Source: Flammula alnicola (Eukaryota; Basidiomycota; Agaricomycetes; Agaricales; Strophariaceae). Taken from it: 64,000 bases of DNA. How positions within the stretch are numbered: position 1 is the first letter of the stretch; each line of letters opens with the position of its first letter. The stretch covers positions 1,426,001-1,490,000 of the forward strand of contig JADNRV010000001.1 of assembly GCA_015499995.1 (NCBI GenBank). The letters run 5' to 3'. The notes under the pieces are model-generated. The model was not told the origin of the DNA and made no database searches. It saw nothing but the letters and a program-made list of their open reading frames with translations. The translations under genes were made by a program, and so were the position numbers. Below are positions 23,367-34,080 of the stretch, piece by piece.

Positions 23367-24533
23367 TCAATTCCATCTAAAATATGTTTCTTCTGATTCC
23401 CTGGAAGACGCCCGACGCCGTATTTCTGTCCAATGATAAAGTTGGACATCGTTGTCGCCATCTTGACTTCCGGGATATAGTCGTAATTGCTTGCGTGCGC
23501 CTTCGTCGGCCGCGACTTCGTCTCCTTGCGAAGAGGGTATATATGAAGGATCTGATTACAAAATGTCAGTAACACTCCTGAGACAAAGAGTTTCTGTTTA
23601 CAAACCATCCTCGAATATACCCACCCATTGAAAAAGCTTCTCGACTACCGGCAGAACTGGCATTTGTGGGGGTTGATGACTGGACATTTCTTCGCCAAAT
23701 AATCTTGATGGTTCATATACAACTGGCAGCTTGAAATTATGCAGTTGGGAATCAAACAAAGCGAATTTCGGGGGTGAATCACTAGAAAAATGAAGGTTAA
23801 ATTACTCCAGAAGAAGAAATAGTAACAAAGGAGACCTCGTCAAATTAGAGATAGAAACAAAGACGCGATTGACCAGACTCAAGTATGATGGTAATGTGCG
23901 GGCACTTCTAAGCAGTGATTTTCTGGTTGAGTAGGGGAGGAAGAACGCGTCTTTGAGAAGCACGCACGATGACATTGGTGACCCGGTTGAGGATAAAAAG
24001 TATCTTGAAGGTTCTAAGAGTACGACGAGACTTGGAGCACTGATTTGCATGGTTCTTGGATCGCTCCAGGTAGGCTCATTCCCATCACTATCAGGACTTG
24101 GAACATGAAGCATAGAAAGTACTAAGGAAAGATGAACCGGAGTCGGTGGGTAGCTGGTATATCAAACGATGCGCCCATGAGTGTGTGAACATCTAGATGC
24201 GCAAGAGTATTATTACAAGAGGACGATGTTGGATGTCAGTTCAGAGATCTTTCCATCGCCGGAGTGAGAATTTAACCAAGAGTCGTTGAATCGCAGTAGG
24301 TCCTCTTTGAATACGGATCTGGATGGAGACAAAATAATAGTTCGGGCTTTTGAATTTTCAGAATTGAGTGTCAAAGCAAGATGAATTGGTGCCGATGGAT
24401 GATATGGACCAGCGATGAGAAGGGTTGAGAGATTTGGAAGTGCTGGTGCTGGTTGTGGAAAAAGGGAGAGCATGTGTTGTTGGCTGTTTATCGACTCACT
24501 GGCTGTACATGGCGGTGCGTTTATACTGTACAT
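23367..24533 (-). CDS. Conserved-looking hypothetical protein
   Basis: Not recognised. ATG 24533 begins MYSINAPPCTASESINSQQH; the stretch LPNLSTLLIAGPYHPSAPIH could start an alpha/beta nucleotide-binding fold, but no clear Walker A is present. Exons continue with LALTLNSENSKARTIILSPS, SRSVFKEDLLRFNDSWLNSH, and after an intron SLVVLLEPSRYFLSSTGSPM, then SPPKFALFDSQLHNFKLPVV and VVEKLFQWVGIFEDDPSYIP. The final exon ends ESEETYFRWN with TGA at 23367-23369. The layout (LLIAG.., LVVLLEPS..) resembles small RecA-like accessory proteins of the recombinase family, but this is only a suggestion. Its start is 49 bp from the divergent kinase gene. Confidence 0.6.
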
Positions 24534-24582
24534 CCAAGTATATTAAGCGCTACCATCATGTCTACCTTCTTCGCATTCACCC
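24534..24582. promoter_or_regulatory. Very short bidirectional promoter interval
   Basis: Only 49 bp separate the ATG of the minus-strand gene (24533) from the ATG of the kinase gene (24583). Both 5' leaders and core promoter elements must overlap each other or the neighbouring coding exons, unless one of the true starts is further downstream. Confidence 0.5.
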
Positions 24583-26644
24583 ATGGCTGCCACAACCTCT
24601 CTCTTCGTTCTCTCCCTCGGAAAAACAGCAGCTCAGATCACCGCTCAACTTGCTCCAGTCCCCGCCCTTCTCCCTCTAGTGGATGTGTTATGTGGCATTA
24701 TACAACTCTGTGAAAATGTCGTCTATAATCGGTATGATCGTATTCTCTATCCCTCAACCAGCTTTATCTTATATATTTTACCTAGGAATGCCGCAAGGCA
24801 GCTTCGTGATCGTTGCCATACCTTGGTTCTTTCCTTGCGCGAATATGAAGAAAAGGATGTCAACGATAATATAACTCAGGCGAGAAATGCCGTTCACGAG
24901 TTTGTTTCTTGACTTTCACCAGCCATCGTATCAAGCCCGTACTGATGTCTTGCGAATGTTGTAGTTGTTTACTTGACATCCAGACCAAAATGTCCGGATG
25001 GGCAAGCCTGGGGAAGATTAAAAGTTTTGTACAACAAGATGACATCGCAAAGGACATCGCAATATGCAACAACCAGATAACCGACTGTATGAATACCTTC
25101 CAGGTATTTCATTTCGCGCATTGTTCATATTTGCTTTTATTAAATCATACCTAGTTGACCTCGCATTTCGAAATCCACGAATGGATGTCAGCTTTCAAAG
25201 AGAATCAAAAATTAGATCATCAACAGCTGCTCGAAAGCCTCAGTCAGATTCAAAGCAGTCAAGCTATTGTTGAAGAAAAAGTGACGATGACAACTGATCT
25301 TGTCCAAAGAATGATGGTTATGATTCAGACGGTAGCATCACGCGCTCTTTGACACCCCCATTTTTACCAGCTAAAGTGCATTCACAGGCCATGGGAGAAA
25401 ACAAACAAAATGCAGAAAAAATGCATGAAGGGTTATCCGCGAATCTATATCAATTTCAGTCACAGTTCCATGAGTTGTTGCCCGATTTTCATCTCCAATC
25501 TGGAGAGGTCAAGAAAATTGGCGAATTTCCTGTCCGGGGGACGGCAACAATGGACATTTATGAAGGTCTCTATCTTGGGAGGGAGAAGGTCGCTATCAAA
25601 GCAATTCGGTCCATGAAATTTGACGAGCAAAGCAAAAGGGTGCGGTCCTTCCCATGTTTTACGTACAATTACTGATTATTTCCACAGCGTTTTACACGGG
25701 AGGCAAAAATATGGGGTCAAGTCTGGAAGCGTGACCGTGGAATGCACATCGTCCCGTTCTATGGGTATTGCCAGTTAGAAGGTCCATTCCCGTGCGCCCA
25801 AGTAGAGCTCGTTTTAAGACATTCATATGCTCATATTTATCGTAGATGTATGGTCAGCCCTTGGCAGAAAAATGGAGATGCCATCACGTTCGTGAAGGCA
25901 AATGACAAACACCTTGATTATATCAAATTCGTAAGATAACACACTACGGTCTCAAAACAACGCATATTCTGATATATAGTACCCGATGCAGATTGTACAT
26001 ATTGCCCGTGGAGTAGAGGTTTTGCACAGTATGGAGTTAGTTCATGGAGATATCAGAGCAGTACATATCTCGTCCGAACTCTCAGCTATGCGTTCAACTC
26101 AACGAGGTGCACCCAGATCAATATCCTTGTTAATGATCAAGGTCTTCCATTACTTTCGGACTTCGGATTATCAAAGGTTTGTCGAGGCTTCTGCGTCCTA
26201 GCAATATTTCATTAAATGCATTCTTCTCCTTTTAAAGATCATACAGGATGTTTCTGGAGCCCCTCTCACGCAGAGCTCTATGATGGCTGATTCCTGTAGG
26301 CATTTCGCCCCGGAAGCATTCCAGGAAGATGGTGTGCTCTCGACTGCAACAGATATCTATGCACTGGCAATGACAATACTTGAAGTAATTCATCTTGCCA
26401 AATGCCGTCTAATATTTTCTGATCGTAGCTCTCGCAGATAATGACGCACCAGCAACCGTACCGAAACATCAAGCACCACTTTGAGGCCGGGCATAAAGCT
26501 TCGCAAGGAATACACCCAGACCGGCCTACAGAAATTGGCATTGTTAAGAGAGGATTGAGTGATGATCTCTGGAGATTGTTGGTCTCGGCGTGGTCACTTG
26601 AACCTTCTCGTCGACCAACGATCCATGCTTTCACTTCCCTATAA
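24583..26644 (+). CDS. TKL-type protein kinase with N-terminal MLKL-like helical domain
   Basis: Spliced product with two parts. The N-terminal about 200 residues are helical: [20 protein letters not shown], then [30 protein letters not shown], and amphipathic helices to [15 protein letters not shown]. This pattern resembles the four-helix bundle of MLKL/HeLo-like cell-death domains and NLR adaptors. The kinase domain follows: a degenerate glycine loop ([14 protein letters not shown]), VAIK lysine ([11 protein letters not shown]), catalytic loop [15 protein letters not shown] with HGD in place of HRD, SDFGLSK (DFG intact), HFAPEAF in place of APE context, and a terminal [18 protein letters not shown] segment reading [17 protein letters not shown] ends at 26644. 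The catalytic Asp and metal-binding Asp are kept, so activity is possible. About nine short introns. Substrate unknown; a death or signalling role is inference. Confidence 0.75.
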
Positions 26645-27012
26645 CATTTTTGCACATGCAGTCCGTGCCATGGACACTTTCGCCCTCTACATATATGTAC
26701 CGCTTCCGTGCTGTACGACTCTAGTCTTTGTTCTTTCTTTCTGTAAATCTACTCGAGTATATATGGTGTACAAGTAAACCAAATTCAATTGAATTCGAAG
26801 TTGGGCGCTTGTCCCTTTGTTTGTCAGCAACGGGGTCAATATGGTAAACCCAAAATAAACCTTCACCAGCACCAGTCACCACTTCACACATTGCCACGAC
26901 CACGACCATCGGTCCGCTCCTGTGCTGCTATACAGTGCCTAATTTACGACAATCCAGATATAAACCAAAGTGAACTGCCCAAAAAAGTAACGAGGGACAT
27001 CTTTTGGCGACG

Positions 27013-27388
27013 ATGACCCATGATAATTCCGAGTCTGAAGACACGTCATTCTTTTCGAACATCCTCCAACCTGGCTCCTCCCTTCATCCAACATTTCTTC
27101 TTATCGTTGACTGTGCTTTCCTGATTCTTCTCCTTGTGTTTGTCACCCTTGCGTTCCTGACTCGTGGAAATCTTCACATTTTCGCCCTCATCGTCATCGA
27201 ACTAGGTCTCTGGGGTAGCGTCAAGTGGTAAGAAAACAATCTTTGTGGTAAAAATACATAATCTGTATGAGGTGTTTATCAAATATTACAACAGGTTTGT
27301 GAACGAATTGAAAAGAATGCAGGTGGTTGAAAGGGAGCAGAACAAGGGTGAGCAGAGTGAAAATGTTGCAGCAAAGAAGACGCTTTGA
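27013..27388 (+). CDS. PKR1: V-ATPase assembly factor Pkr1
   Basis: Small ER membrane protein needed for assembly of the V-ATPase Vo sector. Two exons: 27,013-27,228 and from 27,295, joined over a GT..AG intron inside the KW/FVNEL motif. The sequence shows FFSNILQPGSSLHPTFLL, two predicted membrane segments (LLIVDCAFLILLLVFVTLAF and IFALIVIELGLWGSVKW) and FVNELKRMQ, which is the conserved core of the family. The Lys/Glu-rich tail ends KKTL, with TGA at 27386-27388; the KKxx-like end would suit ER retention. The gene converges on PSF3 with 24 bp between stops. The in-frame upstream TTG at 27,004 is not needed. Confidence 0.88.
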
Positions 27389-27412
27389 TAATGGGCAACG
27401 GTGCGTGGGCTA

Positions 27413-28309
27413 TCAACCCCTCTTCCGATCGCTATCTTCATACCAGTGCTTTGTCCGTTTAGTACTCTCCTGCGCCAACGAGAAGACTATGATTCCATGA
27501 GATGAGGTCGGCGCCCGGACAAGACGCATTCGCTTACGTTCGCGTTCTGTCGTATCAAGACCCTCGCGGAATGATTGCGCCGTATTTCCTGACGATCCTC
27601 CGGTGCCAGCCTGTCCTAGAGTAGCGAAATGCTGTGCTTGGTCGATCACTTCAACAAGACGATCCCGAAAGGCCTACGAGACGCATTTTTGAGGAGGATG
27701 GTGCAGATCGGTAGAATTGGGCTTACTTTGGTCAACATTTCCGACATCTCATTAGCTTGCTCGTCACTCAGGCTATACGGGTTAAAGATCATGGCCGAGC
27801 ACACAGTGAAAAGTAGATGGCGCACATGTCCATAATCGTCTTTCCAAAGCCATACCACAATCCGCCTGCACCTACGAGGTTTGACAAACGCACGCTGCAT
27901 GCTTCGGCTTTCAAGGCATTGCGGACTCTTGATCCAAATGGAGCGGGTATGTTGAATTCGGCCCAGTCCCTGTCATGGGCCTGTGAGCAACTAAAGGTGA
28001 CGAAGACGAAGACGGCAAACTGACGAATATATCATGGTATATGCCAGCCAGATCGGTATTTGAATTTTGCTCAACATTGCAATCTGGATTCGAATGAAGT
28101 TGAGATCGCGTTAAGAGGAATGCTGGACATATGTACATCGCGCTCTGAACCTCCGCCAAGGTGGCCCATCCCAGGGATCTCATGTTTGAAAGTGCACTGT
28201 ATCTTCTGGATTTTGAGGAATAGGTGAGATGGAGATACACGAGACGCGGTTGTAATGATACCTGATTTTCAGCAAGTATGGCTTCGATAGAAAAGTAGTC
28301 AAAATCCAT
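27413..28309 (-). CDS. PSF3: GINS complex subunit Psf3
   Basis: Subunit of the GINS complex, part of the CMG replicative helicase. Start at ATG 28309: MDFDYFSIEAILAENQ, then exon KIQCTFKHEIPGMGHLGGGS, exon with PIWLAYTMIY, and exon DWAEFNIPAPFGSRVRNALK continuing AEACSVRLSNLVGAGGLWYG and FGKTIMDM. After another intron come FNPYSLSDEQANEMSEMLTK and AFRDRLVEVIDQAQHFATLG, then QSFREGLDTTERE and FSLAQESTKRTKHWYE, with stop at 27413-27415. The order and spacing match Psf3 throughout. Introns are about 50 nt. Likely cell-cycle regulated, though no MCB-like site was searched in detail. Confidence 0.92.
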
Positions 28310-28404
28310 TCTTAGTGGGTTAGGAGAAGAAAGGCTTGTGACTGTGACCAGTTTCTCATGATTGTGACCGACGCGTCAATCATGTCACGCCGTTCCTTTA
28401 CACG

Positions 28405-28971
28405 ATGCAACTATCTCGTCTCTCAGCCGTTGCCTGCAAATTGTCCTCCAAGTCTTTGTTGTTACCATGCATGTCTCGAACGCTTCCCGTTCATTCTGTC
28501 CGCTTTCTCTCATCCACAACTCCTCGTCGAGCAGTGGAGAAACCGCCTAGCCTAGATAAACCATCCTTGGATGCTCTTAAGGCCACGTCTACCTACCAGA
28601 AGCTGTCCAAGAACCCGGATGCGATACTGGCTATCAAGAATTTTGCAGAAATCATGGAAAAGCAAGGTTGGGCTGATCACTTGACTGGCTTGTGTTGCCT
28701 AACAGAAATACGGCGTAGGTGTTGACACGACATCTGGGAAGCCTCCTTCTATGTTGCAAATGTCTAAACTATTCCTAAACTCCGAGGTTCGTGAGGCATC
28801 GAAAAAACTTGTGGAAGAGCTCAAGAAAGCGGGCGTCGACTTGAGCAGCAAGGTGCGCATATTCTGTGCAGTATAAGTACCAGACTGGCCTAAACATTCG
28901 AATCTTCGTTGTAGGAACTGCTGGAAGAATTATCTGCCTTTACTAAAAAGGGTGGCGATTCGAAGAGTTGA
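28405..28971 (+). CDS. Small mitochondrial-targeted protein
   Basis: Family not recognised. ATG 28405 opens MQLSRLSAVACKLSSKSLLL and PCMSRTLPVHSVRFLSS, an Arg/Ser/Leu-rich presequence without acids, so import into mitochondria is likely. The mature part is short and helical: KATSTYQKLSKNPDAILAIK, NFAEIMEKQ, then after a short intron GVDTTSGKPPSMLQMSKLFL, EVREASKKLVEELKKAGVDL and ELLEELSAFTKKGGDSKS, with TGA at 28969-28971. Total about 150 residues with two or three introns. An alternative in-frame start at 28358 lies in another frame and is not used. Confidence 0.7.
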
Positions 28972-29153
28972 AATGTTCGCCTTCAAGCTGTTCAAAAATA
29001 CTTGACGCGTTTTGTAATTGAGCAAGTCGACGTAAAACTTGAAGTTATAGTATGTTCTATATGGATCAACAAAGTTTGACAAACAAGATAAGATAATCAG
29101 AAACAAGTTATGTAAATAAGATAATTTTGTAGATCCATCTACTCACTCGCGAC

Positions 29154-31297
29154 ATGCAAAGCGAATCCTCTTCCTCCTCCTTTCCTCTAGCACAAGAAAG
29201 GACTTTGCCACAAGTTCCATTCTACTCTATTGAATACCCCGGCTATGTACAAGCTTCATCCGTTCCTCTTGCCATCCGCAATGTTGGAGGCCAACCCAAG
29301 ATTGACCGTGTATTCAAGCGTACCACTCAGAGAACGGATGCACTTTTGGAACTCTCACTGCGCCCTGACAATCCGTTTGCGCATCCTATACCTGGAGATG
29401 TCGTTAGTGCCAACAACCTTCTTCTGAAAGTAGTCAAGAAGAAGCGAAAATCCACCCAACAACCTGCCGACGGTGCGCTTGGTGAATACATGGCAGAGGT
29501 GGTGGGAATCGTATCGAAAACTGCTCGCTTTCGAAGTAGCTCTTGTATTTTATTCTTTCAAGCCAACAAGGAACTGACCGGTTGATGCAGGTATGGTCGA
29601 CTATCAATACTTTCCTGACGTGGATGATCCAATCGTGAAACTACGAAATGCAATGGACATGATGGATGGTATGTGTCTACCCTACGCGATTTCCCCTGTC
29701 TTACCGTTCTATTGAAAGCGGACTTGCTTTGTTCTTATGCCATTACTCACGAGCCTTCGTGTGTCAGTTCACCGCCACCCACGCACACTGTCAACATGGA
29801 CGTGGATCCCAACCTTGATCCTCAACTACTGGATATCTCACAAATACCAGATTCACATACTGCCAGCTTATCATCTCCAAAAGATCTTCGTCTCTTTCCT
29901 CCTCCGTTGTTCAGCCGACAAACCATCCCCCAAGGATATAAGTTTGTCCCTTTCCACCCGTACTTTGTACTTTCATGATCTAATATTATCCTAGTTTCAA
30001 GGCAAATACTGCTTCGATGATTTCCACTACTGTCGACGAAGAGACAGGAGAGGAACGGAAACGGATGATCAATAGAATGCGCTGGAAAGGCTATGGACCT
30101 GCGTCTATCATGTTTTCTGATATTCATGTAAGTCCCCTTCCTTCCCCTCGTGAGTCTTCTCGCTAAATGTATGGGCACACCTCCAGGTTCCAGATAAACC
30201 ACCACAGGCCGTTGAGGATGGGAGAAGCCAAGTCAGTGAGGTCATCTTAAAGAAATTGGGGGCAGTGAGTCCCCTTCTTTTTACACACCATCCTTTTCTG
30301 AAGATCTTGTTGCAAGCTTTTCATACAGCGACCTATCTGGACTAGGATGTCACTTTTCAACCAGTTTTCTACAGCGGAAGCCAGGGATATCCTCAAGTAT
30401 ATCAACACTTCTTTGACTGATCGACCTGCTGATTTTCAGTCCAGCTCAAAACTACTACTCCCTCTCTGTTGTTATGTCTTTCAAGACGGACCATGGCGAG
30501 ACACACTTGTTAGATTTTCATATGATCCTCGCAAAGATCCTGTTTCGCGATTGTACGTCCTTGCATTGCAGATTCCAGTTCCCGTTAATCCGACCAGTTC
30601 AGTTACCAGCGATTGTACTTCCGCAATGCGAACCATCCAATATCTCGGCCTTCAGTGACCTCACGACGTCACGACCGGTCAACAATGAACGAACAATTGC
30701 GTACACAGGAAAAGGATATGGAGAGAAAGTCCGTCCCTGTCGTTGATCTTGCACTTGCACTCTTTGATGAACGACGTAGAAATTCACATATCTTCGATGG
30801 CCGGTCGCTAACAAAAGAGACCGCCGCCTTCCAACTCTGCGACGTCACTGAGCCTATGTTGAAAAGTATGATTGAAGATCCTGACTCTCTTCGTGAAACT
30901 TGTAATGTCAGTAACCATTCTTATGAATTAACCGACATCGCTCAATGTTGACATAGGAGAGAGATGGCTGGTACACCACGCATGCATTCGAGCAAATCAA
31001 GACGGTCTTACGACACAAATTCTTCTCCTTACTGGAAGGGCACCCTGCAACCGACGAGGAATGTCATGCCTTACTGGTGGCCAGTGAAGGGTCTGTGAAA
31101 GCGTCAATGGCTCACCGAAGTTCCAAATTGCGAGCAGGAAAACATAACATGGCCAAAGGAGCGCTGCGTCCAGAAGATGCCGCAGTACGTTTATGCTACC
31201 TTCCTAATTGGCATTCACTGATGAGTGAGTTGACTAGGCAATGCGCCTTAGGGCGACTTTGGATCGCAGTATGAAGTCTCTTCAAAGCCAACGCTAG
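29154..31297 (+). CDS. TFC1: TFIIIC subunit of the Tau95/Sfc1/GTF3C5 family
   Basis: Subunit of the RNA polymerase III factor TFIIIC, which contacts the A box of tRNA genes. Start ATG 29154 (MQSESSSSSFPLAQERTLPQ) is followed by VPFYSIEYPGYVQ, the characteristic N-terminal triple-barrel motif, and VFKRTTQRTDALLELSLRPD, NPFAHPIPGD, NNLLLKVVKKKRK. Later exons give GMVDYQYFPDVDDPIVKLRN, PPLFSRQTIPQGYNFKANTA, MRWKGYGPASIMF, RPIWTRMSLFNQF and LLPLCCYVFQDGPWRDTLVR (the conserved GPWRD region), then IFDGRSLTKETAAFQLCDVT. The last exon, AMRLRATLDRSMKSLQSQR, ends with TAG 31295-31297. About nine introns. Shorter than the human protein at the acidic C terminus. Convergent with eL29. Confidence 0.88.
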
Positions 31298-31374
31298 TTG
31301 AATGTATATTTCGGGTGTGGAGCACAGAAGTAATCGGAATACATAAACATGCTGAAAGAGAGCTTAAGTCGGAA

Positions 31375-31776
31375 TCATGAGGCTGCTTGCTTCGCTTCTA
31401 GTCGCGCCTTATTCTAATATAGATGCATGAGTAGAGGCTTAAATGATTATATGCAAGGAAACGTACCGAGCCAGCCAGAGCAAATCGTGCATTGCGACGG
31501 AACTAACATTCAATGCTCAGGAACAAAGTTTTCAACAAAAAGGTACCTAACAGACCTTAGCATCGACCTAGAAACGAAAAAGTCAGCCAGAAACGCAAAG
31601 AAATAAGGACAGACGTACGCCTTTCAGAGATCGCGAACGATGGGAGTGGGGTGTCTTGATACCATTTCGGTGAGCCTTTTTGTTTTGGTTATGATTTGTG
31701 TGACTGAGAAGAAAGATCTAGGATAAGAATTAAGGCAACAAGAGCGAAGATGCGATTACTTTTTGGATTTGGCCAT
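31375..31776 (-). CDS. RPL29: 60S ribosomal protein eL29
   Basis: Assembled from five tiny exons that are too small to stand out as open frames. Start ATG 31776 gives MAKSK, then after an intron NHTNHNQNKKAHRNGIKTPH and SHRSRSLKG, then VDAK, then FRRNARFALAGS, then NKARLEAKQAAS and TGA at 31375-31377. All junctions are GT..AG and in phase. The sequence is the classic short, very basic eL29 (about 62 residues). It sits on the surface of the large subunit. The intron-dense layout is normal for basidiomycete ribosomal protein genes. This is the last clear host gene before the repeat-rich half. Confidence 0.93.
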
Positions 31777-32374
31777 GGTTTCGTCGTCGTCGGCGTGTGC
31801 TTCGATGAGTTCAACGCCCAGCTTGCGGACAACTTGTTTGCACAGCCACAGTGGCTTCAATACTGTATAGTCGCTTTCTCACGAGTTCAAATGACAGACT
31901 TTAAAAACCGGCTGAATGATTCTGTTGGGCACACATGTCAAATTGACATATGAGCCCATCCTGCAGATTCCTGCTCATAATTTCCCAGGTCTAAATAATT
32001 ATGCACCCTTGGTTTTTCAGGAAATTTCATATTTTTTTTGTACATCTTACAGTGTCTTGCAGAGGACATTCTGTATTTCAAGAGTCTGAACTGCCGCCGA
32101 TCCGCCTGTCTGCCTGTCTGCTCTGCTCATTTATCTCACCCATCACGTTGCCTCCACTTCCAGCATCTCGTACGATGCCCGCCTAGCCTGACAGTTCACA
32201 CCTTGTGCTGTATACTATAACTGTAGCTGTACAAATTATAACTAGCATCTATGTGAACTGTATAGATGAAGTTGAACAGTTATTGATGAGAAACCCTGCC
32301 CAGGCCTGCTGAATTGATGGATATATGATAGTAGAAAAGGTAGTTGTTGCAAGTAAAAATGGACATGAAGCTGA
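31777..32374. other. Boundary stretch between gene-dense and repeat-rich DNA
   Basis: Holds the presumed promoter of the eL29 gene and then AT-richer sequence without a recognisable gene. No repeat family was recognised here. It ends at the 5-bp target duplication gctga of the gag-only LTR element. Confidence 0.4.
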
Positions 32375-32590
32375 TGTTGGAATGTTGCATTTCAAATCGT
32401 AAATTTCACCTGCTTTTCATATCCTTTGCTTGGCCTTTTACCTTATGGACACTTAGTAACCGTAGTTGATTGTACCTTAAGCTCATTTAGTATATATCCT
32501 AGTCGACACAATCATGTACGCTACGCGTTTACCTCCCAATTTTACCTCTTCGCCGTTTTCACACTTGGCCTTCTTTGGGTGACTTCAACA
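32375..32590 (+). repeat. 5' LTR of gag-only element
   Basis: 216 bp, TGTTG...CAACA ends; contains a TATATA-like box (about 32,491). Its partner is 33,721-33,936. Confidence 0.92.
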
Positions 32591-32649
32591 TAAACGCGTA
32601 ACCCCAAGTCTCTTTTGACCCACACTCTCGCCGTCGCTTGCGCTATTGC

Positions 32650-32770
32650 CTAAGGGGGCCGAATCCCTGCTCGTCGAGAGCCTGCCGAACTCGAATCGTC
32701 GTCGTTTGCCACCGGGGCCGAATCCAGCCGTCGTTTAACTTGTTTTTGCCACTGGGGCCGAAGCCAGTCG
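32650..32770 (+). repeat. Three GGGGCCGAANCC repeats in the element leader
   Basis: GGGGCCGAATCC, GGGGCCGAATCC and GGGGCCGAAGCC occur about 50-60 bp apart in the leader between the 5' LTR and gag start. They could be packaging or structure signals; this is inference. Confidence 0.5.
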
Positions 32771-32817
32771 TTTTCCGCCAGTCATCACCACGTTGTTCAC
32801 CGCCGTTATTCGTCACC

Positions 32818-33645
32818 ATGCCTGCTACCGAAACCTCTTTTGATAAACTCAACGACAGCAACTTTTACGAATGGAGAATTTATATGGAAGCTCTTCTCAC
32901 CAGAAAAGGATTACTTGAAGTCGTTAACGGATCCCAGAGACATCCTGGGGGGACTGAAGGCTCCAAGAAGGTCAAGGACTTTTATCGGAAGCAAGCTGAA
33001 GCCCGCGCCGAACTCATTCTCCGTGTTAGCCCATCCCAACTCTCTCACTGCCGTGATACCGATCCCATGCTCATCTGGAACAATCTCACTAACATCCATG
33101 CCTCTAATGGACGGTCTACCATCATTGCTCTTCGCCGCCGTTTCCACCGTCTCCGTCTTGACCGTGCTGAAACAATTTCAGCATATGTCTCCCGTGTTCG
33201 TCACATCGGATTCTTACTCGAAGAAGCCAACGTTACCATTTCTGATGACGATCTCATCCTCGCTATCACTTCCGGCCTTCCCCACTCATATGATTCCTTC
33301 CTTGTCACCCTCGACGCCACTCCAGATGATGAATACACCCTTAACAATGTCATATCTCGCCTTGTCAACGAGTACCAGCGTCAACACATGTTTATTTCTT
33401 CAGCTCGCCCAGCCAATACCTCTGATCCATCTGCCGAAGAGGCCATGGCCGTTACTGGATCACCAAACCTTGCGCACATCACCTGCTTTGGCTGCGGAAA
33501 GAAAGGTCACTACCAGTTGAATTGTCCAAATCGCACATCAGCTTCGACACCTGGTCCCAGTTCTATGATGCCATCCAACAAGATCGAGTCCTCAAATTTA
33601 GTTGAAGCTGCCGAATTAGACGACGAGGACTACGAAGATTTCTGA
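32818..33645 (+). CDS. Gag-like protein of the non-autonomous LTR element
   Basis: Structural protein expected to bind and package the element's RNA. ATG 32818 starts MPATETSFDKLNDSNFYEWR, the usual entry of Copia-type gag proteins (Retrotran_gag/UBN2 style). The middle part has GRSTIIALRRRFHRLRLDRA and ITSGLPHSYDSFLVTLDATP, and a CCHC zinc knuckle CFGCGKKGHYQLNC lies near residue 222. The C terminus is acidic (DDEDYEDF) and stops at 33645. About 275 residues, intact. The frame is open further upstream to 32,638 and crosses three imperfect GGGGCCGAATCC repeats, but an ATG is available only at 32818 in a good context (CACCATGC). Confidence 0.85.
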   Translation: MPATETSFDKLNDSNFYEWRIYMEALLTRKGLLEVVNGSQRHPGGTEGSKKVKDFYRKQAEARAELILRVSPSQLSHCRDTDPMLIWNNLTNIHASNGRSTIIALRRRFHRLRLDRAETISAYVSRVRHIGFLLEEANVTISDDDLILAITSGLPHSYDSFLVTLDATPDDEYTLNNVISRLVNEYQRQHMFISSARPANTSDPSAEEAMAVTGSPNLAHITCFGCGKKGHYQLNCPNRTSASTPGPSSMMPSNKIESSNLVEAAELDDEDYEDF

Positions 33646-33720
33646 GTTTATGGGGGTACGATTCTTATTTTTCTCATTCAATCATTCATTTTCTGGTTCA
33701 TTTCACGATTTGTGGGGGTA

Positions 33721-33936
33721 TGTTGGAATGTTGCATTTCAAATCGTAAATTTCACCTGCTTTTCATATCCTTTGCTTGGCCTTTTACCTTATGGACACTT
33801 AGTAAGCGTAGTTGATTGTACCTTAAGCTCATTTAGTATATATCCTAGTCGACACAATCATGTACGCTACGCGTTTACCTCCCAATTTTACCTCTTCGCC
33901 GTTTTCACACTTGGCCTTCTTTGGGTGACTTCAACA
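33721..33936 (+). repeat. 3' LTR of gag-only element
   Basis: 216 bp and nearly identical to 32,375-32,590; followed by the target duplicate gctga. Confidence 0.92.
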
Positions 33937-34080
33937 GCTGACAGATGAATTGTGCACATATTTCTACAGAAGGCGGGACCTGCCTGTGGTTCTCAAGAAG
34001 AGAACAGGGCACAAAAATCAAAGTTTAGTGGCAGGTAGGTGATTAAATCTCAGAAAATTACTTTTTTAATACTTCTAATA

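Larger units (their letters stand above)
32375..33936 (+). mobile_element. Gag-only LTR retrotransposon, complete and flanked by TSD
   Basis: Two 216-bp LTRs (32,375-32,590 and 33,721-33,936) begin TGTTGGAATG and end TTCAACA and differ at one base by my reading (AACCG versus AAGCG near 32,459/33,805). The 5-bp duplication gctga flanks both sides (32,370-32,374 and 33,937-33,941). A G-rich tract (TGTGGGGGTA) directly precedes the 3' LTR and fits a polypurine tract. The interior encodes only a gag-type protein; protease, integrase and reverse transcriptase are absent. It is therefore non-autonomous but recently moved, presumably with enzymes from a Copia-type partner. Confidence 0.9.

Noticed and set aside
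31750..31953. Plus-strand frame MRLLFGFGHGFVVV...
   Set aside because: Antisense to the first exon and leader of eL29.
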